DNA of 22,797 nt from 39-52-133 sp041488395 (lineage in GTDB: Bacteria > Pseudomonadota > Gammaproteobacteria > Burkholderiales > Gallionellaceae). A program made the translations under genes and the position numbers. Where the stretch lies: contig JBGPPE010000037.1 in the NCBI GenBank assembly GCA_041488395.1, forward strand, positions 1-22,797. The letters run 5' to 3'. The notes beneath the pieces are model-generated. The model worked only from the letters and a program-made list of their open reading frames with translations. It was not told where the DNA came from and searched no databases. Positions 1-7,244 of the stretch are shown piece after piece (position 1 is the first letter of the stretch; each line of letters opens with the position of its first letter).

Positions 1-804
1 ATTACCGAACGTGGTTTGGGTAATGGTATATCACTGATAATTTTTGCAGGTATTGCGGCCGGTTTGCCGCACGCAATTGGTAGCACGCTTGAGTTGGCGC
101 GTACTGGCGCTTTCTCTATACCTTTTGTGTTGTCGTTGATTATCGGTGCATTTGCAATAACTGCCTTGGTGGTATTTGTGGAGCGCGGACAGCGCAAGAT
201 TTTGGTTAATTATGCCAAGCGTCAGGTTGGCAATAAAGTATACGGCGGGCAGAGTTCTCATTTGCCGTTGAAGCTAAATATGGCTGGTGTGATTCCGCCG
301 ATCTTTGCTTCCAGTATTATTTTGTTCCCGGCTACCTTGGCAGGCTGGTTTGGCGCTGGTTCCAGCATGACCTGGTTGAAAGATGTCAGTGAGAAACTGT
401 CACCTGGTCAGCCGATTTATGTGATGTTTTATGCGGCAGCAATTATATTTTTCTGCTTCTTCTATACGGCACTCGTGTTTAGCCCAAAGGAAACGGCAGA
501 TAACTTGAAAAAGAGCGGGGCTTTCCTGCCTGGTATCAGGCCTGGTGAGCAAACTGCGCGCTATATTGAGAAAATCATGTTGCGCCTGACCATGGTGGGT
601 GCAATCTACATCACGTTGGTATGTTTGTTGCCCGAATTCCTGGTCGTGAAGTGGAATGTACCGTTTTATTTTGGTGGCACGTCACTGCTGATTCTGGTTG
701 TGGTTACGATGGACTTTATGGCGCAGGTTCAGTCATACATGATGACGCATCAGTACGAAAACTTGTTGAAGAAGGCCAATTTTAAAGGCGGGTTTGCGCG
801 CTAA
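1..804 (+). CDS. secY: SecY preprotein translocase channel subunit, C-terminal part (5' end outside window)
   Basis: SecY forms the protein-conducting channel of the inner membrane with SecE and SecG and passes unfolded secretory and membrane proteins delivered by SecA or the ribosome. The reading frame is open from base 1 and gives 267 residues. It starts with ITERGLGNGISLIIF, a signature inside SecY, so roughly the first 175 residues lie upstream of the window; an internal ATG at 16 is not the true start. Several hydrophobic membrane spans follow, including the segments near VLSLIIGAFAITALVVFVERGQR and MFYAAAIIFFCFFYTALVF. The cytoplasmic loop contains FSPKETADNLKKSGAFLPGIRPGEQT, and the C-terminus YENLLKKANFKGG is typical. 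The TAA overlaps the infA ATG by one base, pointing to translational coupling in the spc operon. Confidence 0.97.
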   Translation: MTERGLGNGISLIIFAGIAAGLPHAIGSTLELARTGAFSIPFVLSLIIGAFAITALVVFVERGQRKILVNYAKRQVGNKVYGGQSSHLPLKLNMAGVIPPIFASSIILFPATLAGWFGAGSSMTWLKDVSEKLSPGQPIYVMFYAAAIIFFCFFYTALVFSPKETADNLKKSGAFLPGIRPGEQTARYIEKIMLRLTMVGAIYITLVCLLPEFLVVKWNVPFYFGGTSLLILVVVTMDFMAQVQSYMMTHQYENLLKKANFKGGFAR

Positions 805-1022
805 TGTCTAAAGAAGATGTCATACAAATGCAGGGTGAAATTGTTGAATCCCTGCCAAATGCAACATTTCGTGTGAAGTTGGAAAATGGTGTGATCGTAC
901 TAGGTCATATTTCGGGCAAAATGCGTATGCACTATATTCGTATACTGCCAGGGGACAAGGTAACGGTTGAGTTGACACCCTATGATTTGAGCAGAGCGCG
1001 CATTGTGTTCCGCGCCAAGTAG
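804..1022 (+). CDS. infA: Translation initiation factor IF-1
   Basis: IF-1 is a single OB-fold protein that binds the A site of the 30S subunit during initiation and works with IF-2 and IF-3. The product has 72 residues, the usual length, starting MSKEDVIQMQGEIVESLPN and containing the conserved GHISGKMRMHYIRILPGDKV and the ending YDLSRARIVFRAK. Its ATG overlaps the secY stop codon by one base (TAATG). A purine-rich AAAGGCGG inside the end of secY could act as its ribosome binding site. Placement between secY and rpmJ is common in beta- and other proteobacteria, whereas E. coli keeps infA elsewhere. Confidence 0.97.
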   Translation: MSKEDVIQMQGEIVESLPNATFRVKLENGVIVLGHISGKMRMHYIRILPGDKVTVELTPYDLSRARIVFRAK

Positions 1023-1047
1023 TAATTAAGGTATTGAGGAGAACGAG

Positions 1048-1164
1048 ATGAAAGTCCAAGCATCAGTAAAGAAAATTTGCCGTAACTGTAAAGTAATTCG
1101 TCGTAATCGAATCGTTCGTGTTATTTGCACAACGGATCCACGACACAAACAACGCCAGGGCTGA
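1048..1164 (+). CDS. rpmJ: Ribosomal protein L36 (zinc-binding form)
   Basis: A 38-residue gene starting MKVQASVKKICRNCK and ending TDPRHKQRQG, which is L36, the smallest protein of the 50S subunit. The zinc ribbon ligands are all present: C11, C14, C27 and H33, so this is the zinc-containing (C+) form and not the zinc-free paralogue induced by zinc starvation in some bacteria. A good Shine-Dalgarno sequence, GAGGAG, lies about seven bases before the ATG. It is the last gene of the spc part of the cluster; a promoter for the next gene starts right at its stop codon. Confidence 0.96.
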   Translation: MKVQASVKKICRNCKVIRRNRIVRVICTTDPRHKQRQG

Positions 1165-1194
1165 TTGAGTAAAATCGCTGCTGGATGTTATAAT
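1165..1194 (+). promoter_or_regulatory. Extended -10 sigma70-type promoter for rpsM (alpha operon promoter)
   Basis: TTGAGT at 1165-1170, an 18-base spacer and a perfect TATAAT at 1189-1194, with the TG of an extended -10 at 1186-1187. The expected transcript start near 1201 gives a leader of only about 25 bases before rpsM. E. coli also has a promoter for the alpha operon at this junction, so both position and sequence support it. The call is by consensus matching only. Confidence 0.7.
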
Positions 1195-1225
1195 CTTTGT
1201 CTTTCTGAACGAATAGGGTAGCTGC

Positions 1226-1591
1226 ATGGCTCGTATTGCCGGTGTAAACATTCCAAATCATCAACACGCCATTATCGCATTGACTGCGATTTATGGTGTA
1301 GGTCGCTCACGCGCGCGTGTAATTTGCGCAGCCGCAGGTGTTGTGACAACAACCAAAATCAAGGATATCAGTGACTCCGATATGGAGAAGCTGCGTGATG
1401 AGGTTGGTAAATTCACTGTTGAAGGTGATTTGCGTCGTGAAATCTCCATGAACATCAAGCGTCTGATGGACTTGGGCTGCTATCGCGGCTTGCGCCATCG
1501 CCGTGGTTTGCCTTGTCGTGGTCAGCGTACTCGCACCAATGCTCGTACTCGCAAGGGGCCACGCAAGTCCATCGCTGGCGCTAAGAAGTAA
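1226..1591 (+). CDS. rpsM: Ribosomal protein S13
   Basis: S13 sits in the head of the 30S subunit, contacts the P-site tRNA and forms bridges to the 50S subunit. The 121 residues begin MARIAGVNIPNHQHAIIALTAIYGVG, the standard N-terminus with its helix-two-turns-helix region, and end with the basic tail GQRTRTNARTRKGPRKS. Length is normal for the family. It is the first gene of the alpha operon (rpsM-rpsK-rpsD-rpoA-rplQ) and follows a strong promoter candidate. The ribosome binding site, AGGG about eight bases upstream, is moderate. Confidence 0.97.
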   Translation: MARIAGVNIPNHQHAIIALTAIYGVGRSRARVICAAAGVVTTTKIKDISDSDMEKLRDEVGKFTVEGDLRREISMNIKRLMDLGCYRGLRHRRGLPCRGQRTRTNARTRKGPRKSIAGAKK

Positions 1592-1613
1592 TTTAATAGA
1601 AGGAATTTGAGAT

Positions 1614-2003
1614 ATGGCTAAGACCAGCACGAGAGTGCGTAAAAAAGTCAAAAAGAACGTTGCAGAGGGTATTGCTCACGTACATGCTTCTTTTAACAAT
1701 ACTATCGTGACCATTACTGATCGTCAGGGCAATGCTTTGGCATGGTCTACCAGTGGTGGCAATGGCTTTAAAGGGTCTCGCAAGAGTACGCCGTTTGCAG
1801 CGCAGATTGCTGCTGAGCAAGCGGGTAAGGCCGCAGTGGAATGCGGCGTAAAGAACCTGGAAGTACGAATCAAGGGGCCAGGCCCTGGGCGTGAATCTGC
1901 TGTGCGAGCTTTGAATGCGGCTGGCTTCAAAATCACCAGCATTTCAGACATTACTCCGGTGCCGCATAACGGTTGCCGTCCGCCCAAAAAGCGTCGTATC
2001 TAA
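1614..2003 (+). CDS. rpsK: Ribosomal protein S11
   Basis: S11 lies on the platform of the 30S subunit near the mRNA exit region and contacts S7 and 16S rRNA. The 129-residue product starts MAKTSTRVRKKVKKN and carries the typical block AHVHASFNNTIVTITDRQGN, the glycine-rich KGPGPGRESAVRAL and the C-terminal DITPVPHNGCRPPKKRRI, which is the usual asparaginyl-glycine site near the end. A clear AAGGA lies about ten bases before the ATG. It is separated from rpsM by 22 bases and from rpsD by 18, consistent with one transcript. Confidence 0.97.
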   Translation: MAKTSTRVRKKVKKNVAEGIAHVHASFNNTIVTITDRQGNALAWSTSGGNGFKGSRKSTPFAAQIAAEQAGKAAVECGVKNLEVRIKGPGPGRESAVRALNAAGFKITSISDITPVPHNGCRPPKKRRI

Positions 2004-2021
2004 ATATTTGGAGCATAGATC

Positions 2022-2651
2022 TTGGCTAGAAATCTTGATGCAAAGTGCCGTCAGTGCCGCCGCGAAGGCGAGAAGCTGTTTCTGAAAGGCGATAAGTGTT
2101 TTACCGACAAATGTGCGGTAGAGCGTCGTGCGTACGCACCTGGGCAACATGGTCAGAAAAAGAACCAGCGTCAGTCCGAATATGGTGGTCAGTTGCGCGA
2201 GAAACAAAAAGTACGCCGTATTTACGGCATGATGGAACATCAGTTCCGTCTGACCTACAAGCGCGCTGAAAGAGATCGTGGCATTACGGGTGAAAGCCTG
2301 TTGCAAATGCTGGAGTCTCGCCTGGACAACGTTTCTTACCGCATGGGCTTTGGCGCATCGCGTTCTGAAGCGCGTCAGGTTGTGCGTCACAATTCCATCA
2401 TGGTGAATGGTCAGCGCGTAAACATCCCTTCATATCAGGTTCGCCCTGGTGATGTGGTTGAAGTTGCGGAGAAGTCTCGCAACCAGTTGCGCGTTAAAGC
2501 TGCTCTGCAAGCTGCCGAACAGCGTGGTTTTCCGGAATGGCTGGAAGTGGACGCCAAGGCAATGAAAGGTACTTTCAAGGCCAAGCCACAGCGTTCTGAA
2601 TTGCCTGCGACAATTAACGAGCATCTTATCGTTGAATTGTATTCCAAGTAA
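2022..2651 (+). CDS. rpsD: Ribosomal protein S4 (TTG start, zinc-binding form)
   Basis: S4 nucleates assembly of the 5' domain of 16S rRNA and in E. coli represses its own operon. The 209-residue product begins MARNLDAKCRQCRREGEKLFLKG. Four cysteines, C9, C12, C26 and C31, form the zinc-binding N-terminal module found in many S4 proteins; an S4 RNA-binding domain follows at about residues 97-160 (LESRLDNVSYRMGFG, VNGQRVNIPSYQVRPGD). The start codon is TTG at 2022, preceded by GGAG nine bases upstream; no in-frame ATG exists near the conserved N-terminus. The gene lies between rpsK and rpoA as expected. Confidence 0.96.
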   Translation: MARNLDAKCRQCRREGEKLFLKGDKCFTDKCAVERRAYAPGQHGQKKNQRQSEYGGQLREKQKVRRIYGMMEHQFRLTYKRAERDRGITGESLLQMLESRLDNVSYRMGFGASRSEARQVVRHNSIMVNGQRVNIPSYQVRPGDVVEVAEKSRNQLRVKAALQAAEQRGFPEWLEVDAKAMKGTFKAKPQRSELPATINEHLIVELYSK

Positions 2652-2668
2652 TCCACACGGAGCTGGAT

Positions 2669-3640
2669 ATGCCTAATACTGATTTTCTGAAACCTCGCAT
2701 CATTGATGTTCAAAGAGTGTCCGCCACACAGGCAAAAGTGGTGATGGAGCCCTTTGAGCGCGGTTATGGGCACACCTTGGGTAACGCACTGCGTCGCATC
2801 CTGCTGTCCTCAATGCCTGGCTATGCTGTCACTGAAGTCAAGATCGCTGGCGTACTGCATGAGTACTCGTCTATCGATGGCGTGCAGGAAGACGTTGTTG
2901 AGATTTTGCTTAACCTCAAGGGCTTGGTGCTGAAACTGCATAACTCTACCGAAGCAACTTTGCGTCTGAATAAATCAGGTGCAGGTATGGTTACTGCTGC
3001 TGATATTGAAACCAACGCCGATACCGAAGTTGTTAACCCTGACCATGTCATTGCACATCTGACTGCTGGTGGCAAACTTGACATGGAAATCAAGGTGGAG
3101 AAAGGGCGTGGTTATGTGTCCGCGATTTCCCGCCAGGTTCCTGGGACAACTCGCCCAGTTGGCCATATTGCGCTTGATGCATCTTTTAGCCCGGTTTACC
3201 GCGTAAGCTATGCGGTTGAGAGCGCTCGTGTTGAGCAGCGTACTGACCTTGACAAGCTGGTACTGGACATTGAAACCAACAGCGCGATTGACCCTGAAGA
3301 GGCGATTCGTTTTGCAGCTCGTATACTGGTTGAGCAGTTCTCCGTATTTGCTGCTCTGGAAGGTACGCCTACACCAGTAGAGAAGCCACAAGCGCCTAAA
3401 GTTGATCCTATGCTGTTGCGCCCGGTTGATGATCTGGAATTGACTCCACGCTCTTCCAACTGCCTCAAGGCACAAAGCATTCACTACATTGGCGATCTGA
3501 TTCAGCATAGTGAAGCGGATTTGCTGCGTACGCCAAATCTGGGCCGCAAGTCGCTGAACGAAATCAAGCAAGTGCTGGCCGAGCATGGTCTGTCACTAGG
3601 CATGAAATTAGAGAACTGGCCTGCGCCAGTTGAGATGTAA
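2669..3640 (+). CDS. rpoA: DNA-directed RNA polymerase alpha subunit
   Basis: The alpha subunit dimerises to start assembly of RNA polymerase and contacts UP elements and activators through its C-terminal domain. The product has 323 residues, close to the 329 of E. coli. The N-terminal assembly domain covers about residues 1-230 (for example FERGYGHTLGNALRRILLSSM at 29-49), then a short linker and the C-terminal domain from about 250. The DNA-contact region reads LELTPRSSNCLKAQ; R261 and N264 match E. coli R265 and N268, so UP-element recognition should be retained. The helix-hairpin-helix part TPNLGRKSLNEIK is conserved. A GGAG Shine-Dalgarno sequence precedes the ATG. Confidence 0.97.
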   Translation: MPNTDFLKPRIIDVQRVSATQAKVVMEPFERGYGHTLGNALRRILLSSMPGYAVTEVKIAGVLHEYSSIDGVQEDVVEILLNLKGLVLKLHNSTEATLRLNKSGAGMVTAADIETNADTEVVNPDHVIAHLTAGGKLDMEIKVEKGRGYVSAISRQVPGTTRPVGHIALDASFSPVYRVSYAVESARVEQRTDLDKLVLDIETNSAIDPEEAIRFAARILVEQFSVFAALEGTPTPVEKPQAPKVDPMLLRPVDDLELTPRSSNCLKAQSIHYIGDLIQHSEADLLRTPNLGRKSLNEIKQVLAEHGLSLGMKLENWPAPVEM

Positions 3641-3652
3641 GAAAGGGTAATC

Positions 3653-4045
3653 ATGCGTCACCGTTTAGGACTTAGAAAACTTAACCGCACCAGTAGCCAC
3701 CGTTTGGCGATGTTGCGCAATATGACTGTTTCTCTGCTGCGTCATGAAGCAATTAAAACGACTTTGCCAAAAGCAAAAGAGTTGCGTCGTGTTGCTGAGC
3801 CAATTTTGACCTTGGGCAAAAACCCAAGCTTGGCCAATCGTCGTCTGGCGTTTGCTCGTTTGCGTGACCGCGAAATGGTTACCAAATTGTTCGATGAATT
3901 GGGTCCTCGTTACGCCAACCGCAATGGCGGTTACTCACGCATCCTCAAATTTGGCTTCCGTAAAGGCGACAACGCTCCTATGGCTCTGATCGAGCTGATG
4001 GATCGTCCAGCCGAAGTGGAAGCTGTTGAAGACGCTAGCGAGTAA
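3653..4045 (+). CDS. rplQ: Ribosomal protein L17
   Basis: L17 is a 50S protein near the exit tunnel. The 130 residues start MRHRLGLRKLNRTSSHRLAMLRNM, the invariant N-terminus, and include the conserved stretch NRNGGYSRILKFGFRKGDNAPMALIEL. A short acidic tail (AEVEAVEDASE) ends the protein, as is common in proteobacteria. It is the last gene of the alpha operon, 12 bases behind rpoA with a GAAAGGG ribosome binding site, and an intrinsic terminator begins 15 bases after its stop. Confidence 0.97.
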   Translation: MRHRLGLRKLNRTSSHRLAMLRNMTVSLLRHEAIKTTLPKAKELRRVAEPILTLGKNPSLANRRLAFARLRDREMVTKLFDELGPRYANRNGGYSRILKFGFRKGDNAPMALIELMDRPAEVEAVEDASE

Positions 4046-4060
4046 GTTTTAAAGCTCAGA

Positions 4061-4088
4061 AAAAAGCCGGACTTGTCCGGCTTTTTTT
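4061..4088 (+). terminator. Intrinsic terminator of the alpha operon
   Basis: A GC-rich stem GCCGGA/TCCGGC (4066-4071 and 4076-4081) closes a CTTG tetraloop, extended by A-T pairs and followed by seven T residues. The stable stem and run of T on the + strand mark it as a Rho-independent terminator after rplQ. Confidence 0.9.
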
Positions 4089-4144
4089 ATTTGTGTGCAG
4101 CGATAAATCGCCAAAAATTTCACCGGAAAAAATATAATTTATTG

Positions 4145-4320
4145 ATAGTTAAATATATTTTTGAGTGAAGTCAGAGTAATAGCTGAGTTGAGAACTTGGG
4201 AACTTTTCAGCTATCACACTACCTAATGTTGCGTATGGTGAAAGCCATATACCGTTTCTCCTCCCTGAGCGGTTGAATTGCCCCTGGCCTCCCCCTTTGG
4301 TTCAGGGGCAATTCTTTTTC
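4145..4320 (+). ncRNA. Candidate small RNA between rplQ and uvrA
   Basis: No protein gene fits 4089-4339. The first part (4111-4165) is very AT-rich and holds a perfect TATAAT at 4133-4138, though the matching -35 is poor. Downstream are hairpin 1 (ATAGCTGA 4179-4186 with TCAGCTAT 4207-4214), hairpin 2 (GTATGG 4233-4238 with CCATAT 4245-4250), an unpaired CTCCTCCC at 4258-4265 and a terminator hairpin whose loop contains CCTCCCCC (4288-4295). Both C/U-rich motifs are complementary to Shine-Dalgarno sequences, as in several known trans-acting small RNAs. The start near 4145 is inferred from the -10 box; strand is set by the terminator. It could instead be a simple backup terminator region. Confidence 0.45.
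4275..4320 (+). terminator. Intrinsic terminator, + strand, opposite in direction to uvrA
   Basis: A perfect 12-base inverted repeat (GAATTGCCCCTG at 4275-4286, CAGGGGCAATTC at 4303-4314) with a 16-base C-rich loop is followed on the + strand by TTTTT. On the other strand no T run follows, so it stops transcription coming from the left, not uvrA transcription. As the alpha operon already has a terminator at 4061, this one either backs it up or ends a separate transcript. Confidence 0.8.
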
Positions 4321-4339
4321 TGCCGCATTTATGGATATG

Positions 4340-7174
4340 TCAGGCCTTTTTATTTAAAACCTGCTTCAGATATACGCCGGTGACACTGGCCGGATTGGCT
4401 GCGATGTCCTTGGGCGAGCCTTGGGCGATAATACGGCCGCCTCCTTCGCCACCTTCCGGTCCCAGATCGATAATCCAGTCAGCCGTCTTGATTACATCAA
4501 GATTGTGCTCAATCACCACTAGCGTGTTGCCCTGGTCGCGCAGTTTATGAATCACCTGCAGCAACATGGCGATATCATGGAAATGCAGGCCGGTGGTGGG
4601 TTCATCCAGAATGTACAAGGTACGTCCGGTATCGCGTTTGGAAAGCTCCAGTGACAGTTTGACGCGTTGCGCTTCGCCGCCCGACAGTGTGGTGGCACTT
4701 TGTCCCAGTGTGATATAGCCAAGCCCAACATCAAGCAGCGTTTGCAATTTGCGCGCAATCACCGGCACCGGGGCAAAGAACTCATGGGCTTGCTCCACCG
4801 TCATTTCCAGAATCTGGTGGATGTTCTTGCCCTTGTACTGAATCTCCAGCGATTCGCGGTTGTAGCGCATGCCGTGGCACACATCGCAGGCGACATACAC
4901 GTCCGGCAGGAAGTGCATCTCGACCTTGATGACGCCATCACCCTGGCAAGCCTCGCAGCGCCCGCCCTTGACGTTAAATGAGAAGCGGCCCGGTCCATAG
5001 CCGCGTTCACGCGCCTGTGGCACGCCGGCAAACAGTTCGCGAATGGGCGTAAACAGTCCTGTATAGGTGGCCGGATTGGAGCGCGGCGTGCGCCCAATGG
5101 GGGATTGATCAACGTTAATCACTTTGTCGAAAAACTCCAGCCCATTAATTTCGGCAAAAGGAGCGGGTTCGGTGCTGCTGCCGTACAAATGCTGTGCGAC
5201 AGCCGGGTAAAGCGTGTCATTGATCAGTGTGGATTTGCCCGAGCCTGACACGCCTGTCACGCACACCAGCAACCCTACTGGCAAGTCCAGCGTGACGCTT
5301 TTCAGATTGTTGCCGCAGGCTCCTTTGATTTGCAGCATGCGCTCAGGATCAGGAGCTCGATATTTCTTCGGTGCTGCAATCGAGCGACGTCCCGACAAAT
5401 AATCGCCGGTAAGCGAATCAGGGTTGGCGCACACTTCCTTTGGTGAGCCCTGTGCGATGATGGTGCCACCATGTTCACCCGCGCCCGGCCCCATGTCCAC
5501 CACATGATCGGCGGCGAGGATGGCATCCTCGTCGTGTTCCACCACAATCACGCTGTTGCCCATGTCACGCAGACGTTTGAGCGTGTCCAGCAGGCGGTCA
5601 TTGTCGCGCTGATGCAGGCCAATGGAAGGCTCGTCGAGCACATACATTACGCCAGTCAGGCCGGAGCCGATCTGCGAGGCCAAGCGGATGCGCTGTGCCT
5701 CACCGCCCGAAAGCGTCTCGGCAGAACGATCAAGCGAGAGATAGTCCAAGCCAACGTTGTTGAGAAAAATCAGGCGGCTGGCAATTTCCTGCACGATTTT
5801 TTCCGCGATGGCCTGCTTGTTACCTGGCAGCGTCACACCCTGGAAGAAAGTCAGTGCCTGCTTCAGCGGCAGGGCGCTGAGCTCATAGATGGTGCGATCG
5901 GCCACGCGCACGTGGCGAGCCTCGGTGCGCAAGCGAGTGCCTTTGCATACCGGGCAGCTGCAGCTGTTGAGATACTTCGCCAGCTCTTCGCGGACGGTAG
6001 GCGAATCGGTCTCCTTGTAGCGCCGCTCCAGATTGTTCACGATGCCTTCAAAGCTGTGTTCGCGCAGTGTGTGCTTGCCCCGCTCGTTCAGATATTTGAA
6101 CGGAATGGTTTCTGTGCCACTGCCATACAGCACAATCTGCTGAATCTTTTCCGGCAGACTTTCAAACGGACGCTCCAGGTCAAAATCATAATGTCGCGCC
6201 AGGCCATCGAGCATCTGGAAATAGAACTGGTTGCGCTTGTCCCATCCCTTAATGGCACCCGAGCTTAAGGAGAGTTGTGGAAAAGCAACTATGCGCTTGG
6301 GGTCAAAGAAATTGATGTTGCCCAGCCCGTCGCACTTGGGGCAGGCGCCCATCGGGCTGTTAAAAGAAAACAGGCGTGGTTCAAGTTCTTGCAGTGAGTA
6401 ATTGCAAATCGGGCAGGCAAATTTTGCTGAGAACAAATGCTCCTTCTCGCTATCCATTTCAACCGCCAGCGCGCGTCCATCGGCGTGACGCAGCGCCGTC
6501 TCAAACGACTCTGCCAGGCGTTGCTTGCTGTCAGCGCTTACTTTCAGCCGGTCCACCACGATCTCGATGGTGTGCTTCTTGTTCTTGGCCAGCGTGGGCA
6601 GCTTGTCCATCTCGCAAACCTTGCCGTTTACGCGCAGACGCACAAAACCCTGTGCACGCAGCTCGTCGAACAGCTCCACTTGCTCCCCCTTGCGTTCTAC
6701 CACTAGCGGCGAAAGTATCATGATGCGCGTGCCTTCCGGCAGCTGCAGTACATGGTCAACCATCTGTGCAATGCTTTGCGCCTGCAATACCAGGTCGTGT
6801 TGCGGGCAATACGGATCACCGGCGCGCGCAAACAGCAGGCGCAGGTAATCGTGAATTTCGGTAACAGTACCCACAGTCGACCGCGGGTTATGCGAGGTGG
6901 CTTTCTGTTCTATTGCGATGGCGGGCGACAGGCCTTCAATCAAATCCACATCGGGCTTTTCCATCAGCTGCAAAAACTGCCGCGCATAGGCCGAGAGCGA
7001 CTCGACATAACGACGCTGCCCCTCGGCGTACAGCGTGTCAAAGGCGAGTGAGGACTTGCCAGAGCCGGATAAACCGGTAATAACTACCAACTGGTTGCGT
7101 GGCAAGTCGAGGCTGATATTTTTCAGGTTATGCGTGCGGGCGCCGCGTATTTTTATGCTGTTGTTGCTATCCAT
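4340..7174 (-). CDS. uvrA: UvrABC excinuclease subunit A
   Basis: UvrA is the damage-sensing ATPase of nucleotide excision repair; a UvrA dimer loads UvrB at lesions. The 944-residue product starts MDSNNSIKIRGARTHNLKNI; an open frame runs 59 codons further upstream but that extension is not family-like. Two ABC ATPase modules are visible: Walker A GLSGSGKSS at 34-42 and GVSGSGKST at 641-649, signature LSGGEAQRIRLAS at 488-500 and a second LSGGEAQRVKL. Zinc modules have C254/C257/C278/C281 and C740/C743/C763/C766. Length matches the usual about 940. It is divergent from the yajR-like gene and convergent with the rplQ operon. Its ribosome binding site (GAAGAAAGA) is weak. Confidence 0.97.
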   Translation of the reverse strand: MDSNNSIKIRGARTHNLKNISLDLPRNQLVVITGLSGSGKSSLAFDTLYAEGQRRYVESLSAYARQFLQLMEKPDVDLIEGLSPAIAIEQKATSHNPRSTVGTVTEIHDYLRLLFARAGDPYCPQHDLVLQAQSIAQMVDHVLQLPEGTRIMILSPLVVERKGEQVELFDELRAQGFVRLRVNGKVCEMDKLPTLAKNKKHTIEIVVDRLKVSADSKQRLAESFETALRHADGRALAVEMDSEKEHLFSAKFACPICNYSLQELEPRLFSFNSPMGACPKCDGLGNINFFDPKRIVAFPQLSLSSGAIKGWDKRNQFYFQMLDGLARHYDFDLERPFESLPEKIQQIVLYGSGTETIPFKYLNERGKHTLREHSFEGIVNNLERRYKETDSPTVREELAKYLNSCSCPVCKGTRLRTEARHVRVADRTIYELSALPLKQALTFFQGVTLPGNKQAIAEKIVQEIASRLIFLNNVGLDYLSLDRSAETLSGGEAQRIRLASQIGSGLTGVMYVLDEPSIGLHQRDNDRLLDTLKRLRDMGNSVIVVEHDEDAILAADHVVDMGPGAGEHGGTIIAQGSPKEVCANPDSLTGDYLSGRRSIAAPKKYRAPDPERMLQIKGACGNNLKSVTLDLPVGLLVCVTGVSGSGKSTLINDTLYPAVAQHLYGSSTEPAPFAEINGLEFFDKVINVDQSPIGRTPRSNPATYTGLFTPIRELFAGVPQARERGYGPGRFSFNVKGGRCEACQGDGVIKVEMHFLPDVYVACDVCHGMRYNRESLEIQYKGKNIHQILEMTVEQAHEFFAPVPVIARKLQTLLDVGLGYITLGQSATTLSGGEAQRVKLSLELSKRDTGRTLYILDEPTTGLHFHDIAMLLQVIHKLRDQGNTLVVIEHNLDVIKTADWIIDLGPEGGEGGGRIIAQGSPKDIAANPASVTGVYLKQVLNKKA

Positions 7175-7207
7175 GCCTGGTCTTTCTTCGGGTCGGCTAA
7201 ACCTGAT

Positions 7208-7236
7208 AATATACGCGACTTTCTGCGTGCACCCAA
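7208..7236 (-). promoter_or_regulatory. Candidate sigma70-type promoter of uvrA
   Basis: On the minus strand TTGGGT (complement of 7231-7236), a 17-base spacer and TATATT (complement of 7208-7213) precede uvrA, giving a leader of about 27 bases. Only consensus matching supports it. No convincing LexA site was found on top of it. Confidence 0.45.
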
Positions 7237-7244
7237 ACCCATAC

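Noticed and set aside
4275..4320. Terminator of uvrA
   Set aside because: The T run follows the stem only on the + strand; on the uvrA strand the sequence after the stem is not T-rich.
4089..4339. 6S RNA, 4.5S RNA or tRNA in the rplQ-uvrA gap
   Set aside because: No long end-to-end pairing as in 6S RNA, no GGAAGGAAGCAGCC-type 4.5S core, and no cloverleaf or TTCGA arm.
5471..6268. 265-codon open frame on +, antisense to uvrA
   Set aside because: Fully inside a clear uvrA gene, no recognisable domain and no ribosome binding site.
7203..7218. LexA-like CTG-N10-CAG site between uvrA and yajR
   Set aside because: The left half (CTGATAATATA) fits, but the right half reads CGA instead of CAG, so the palindrome fails.
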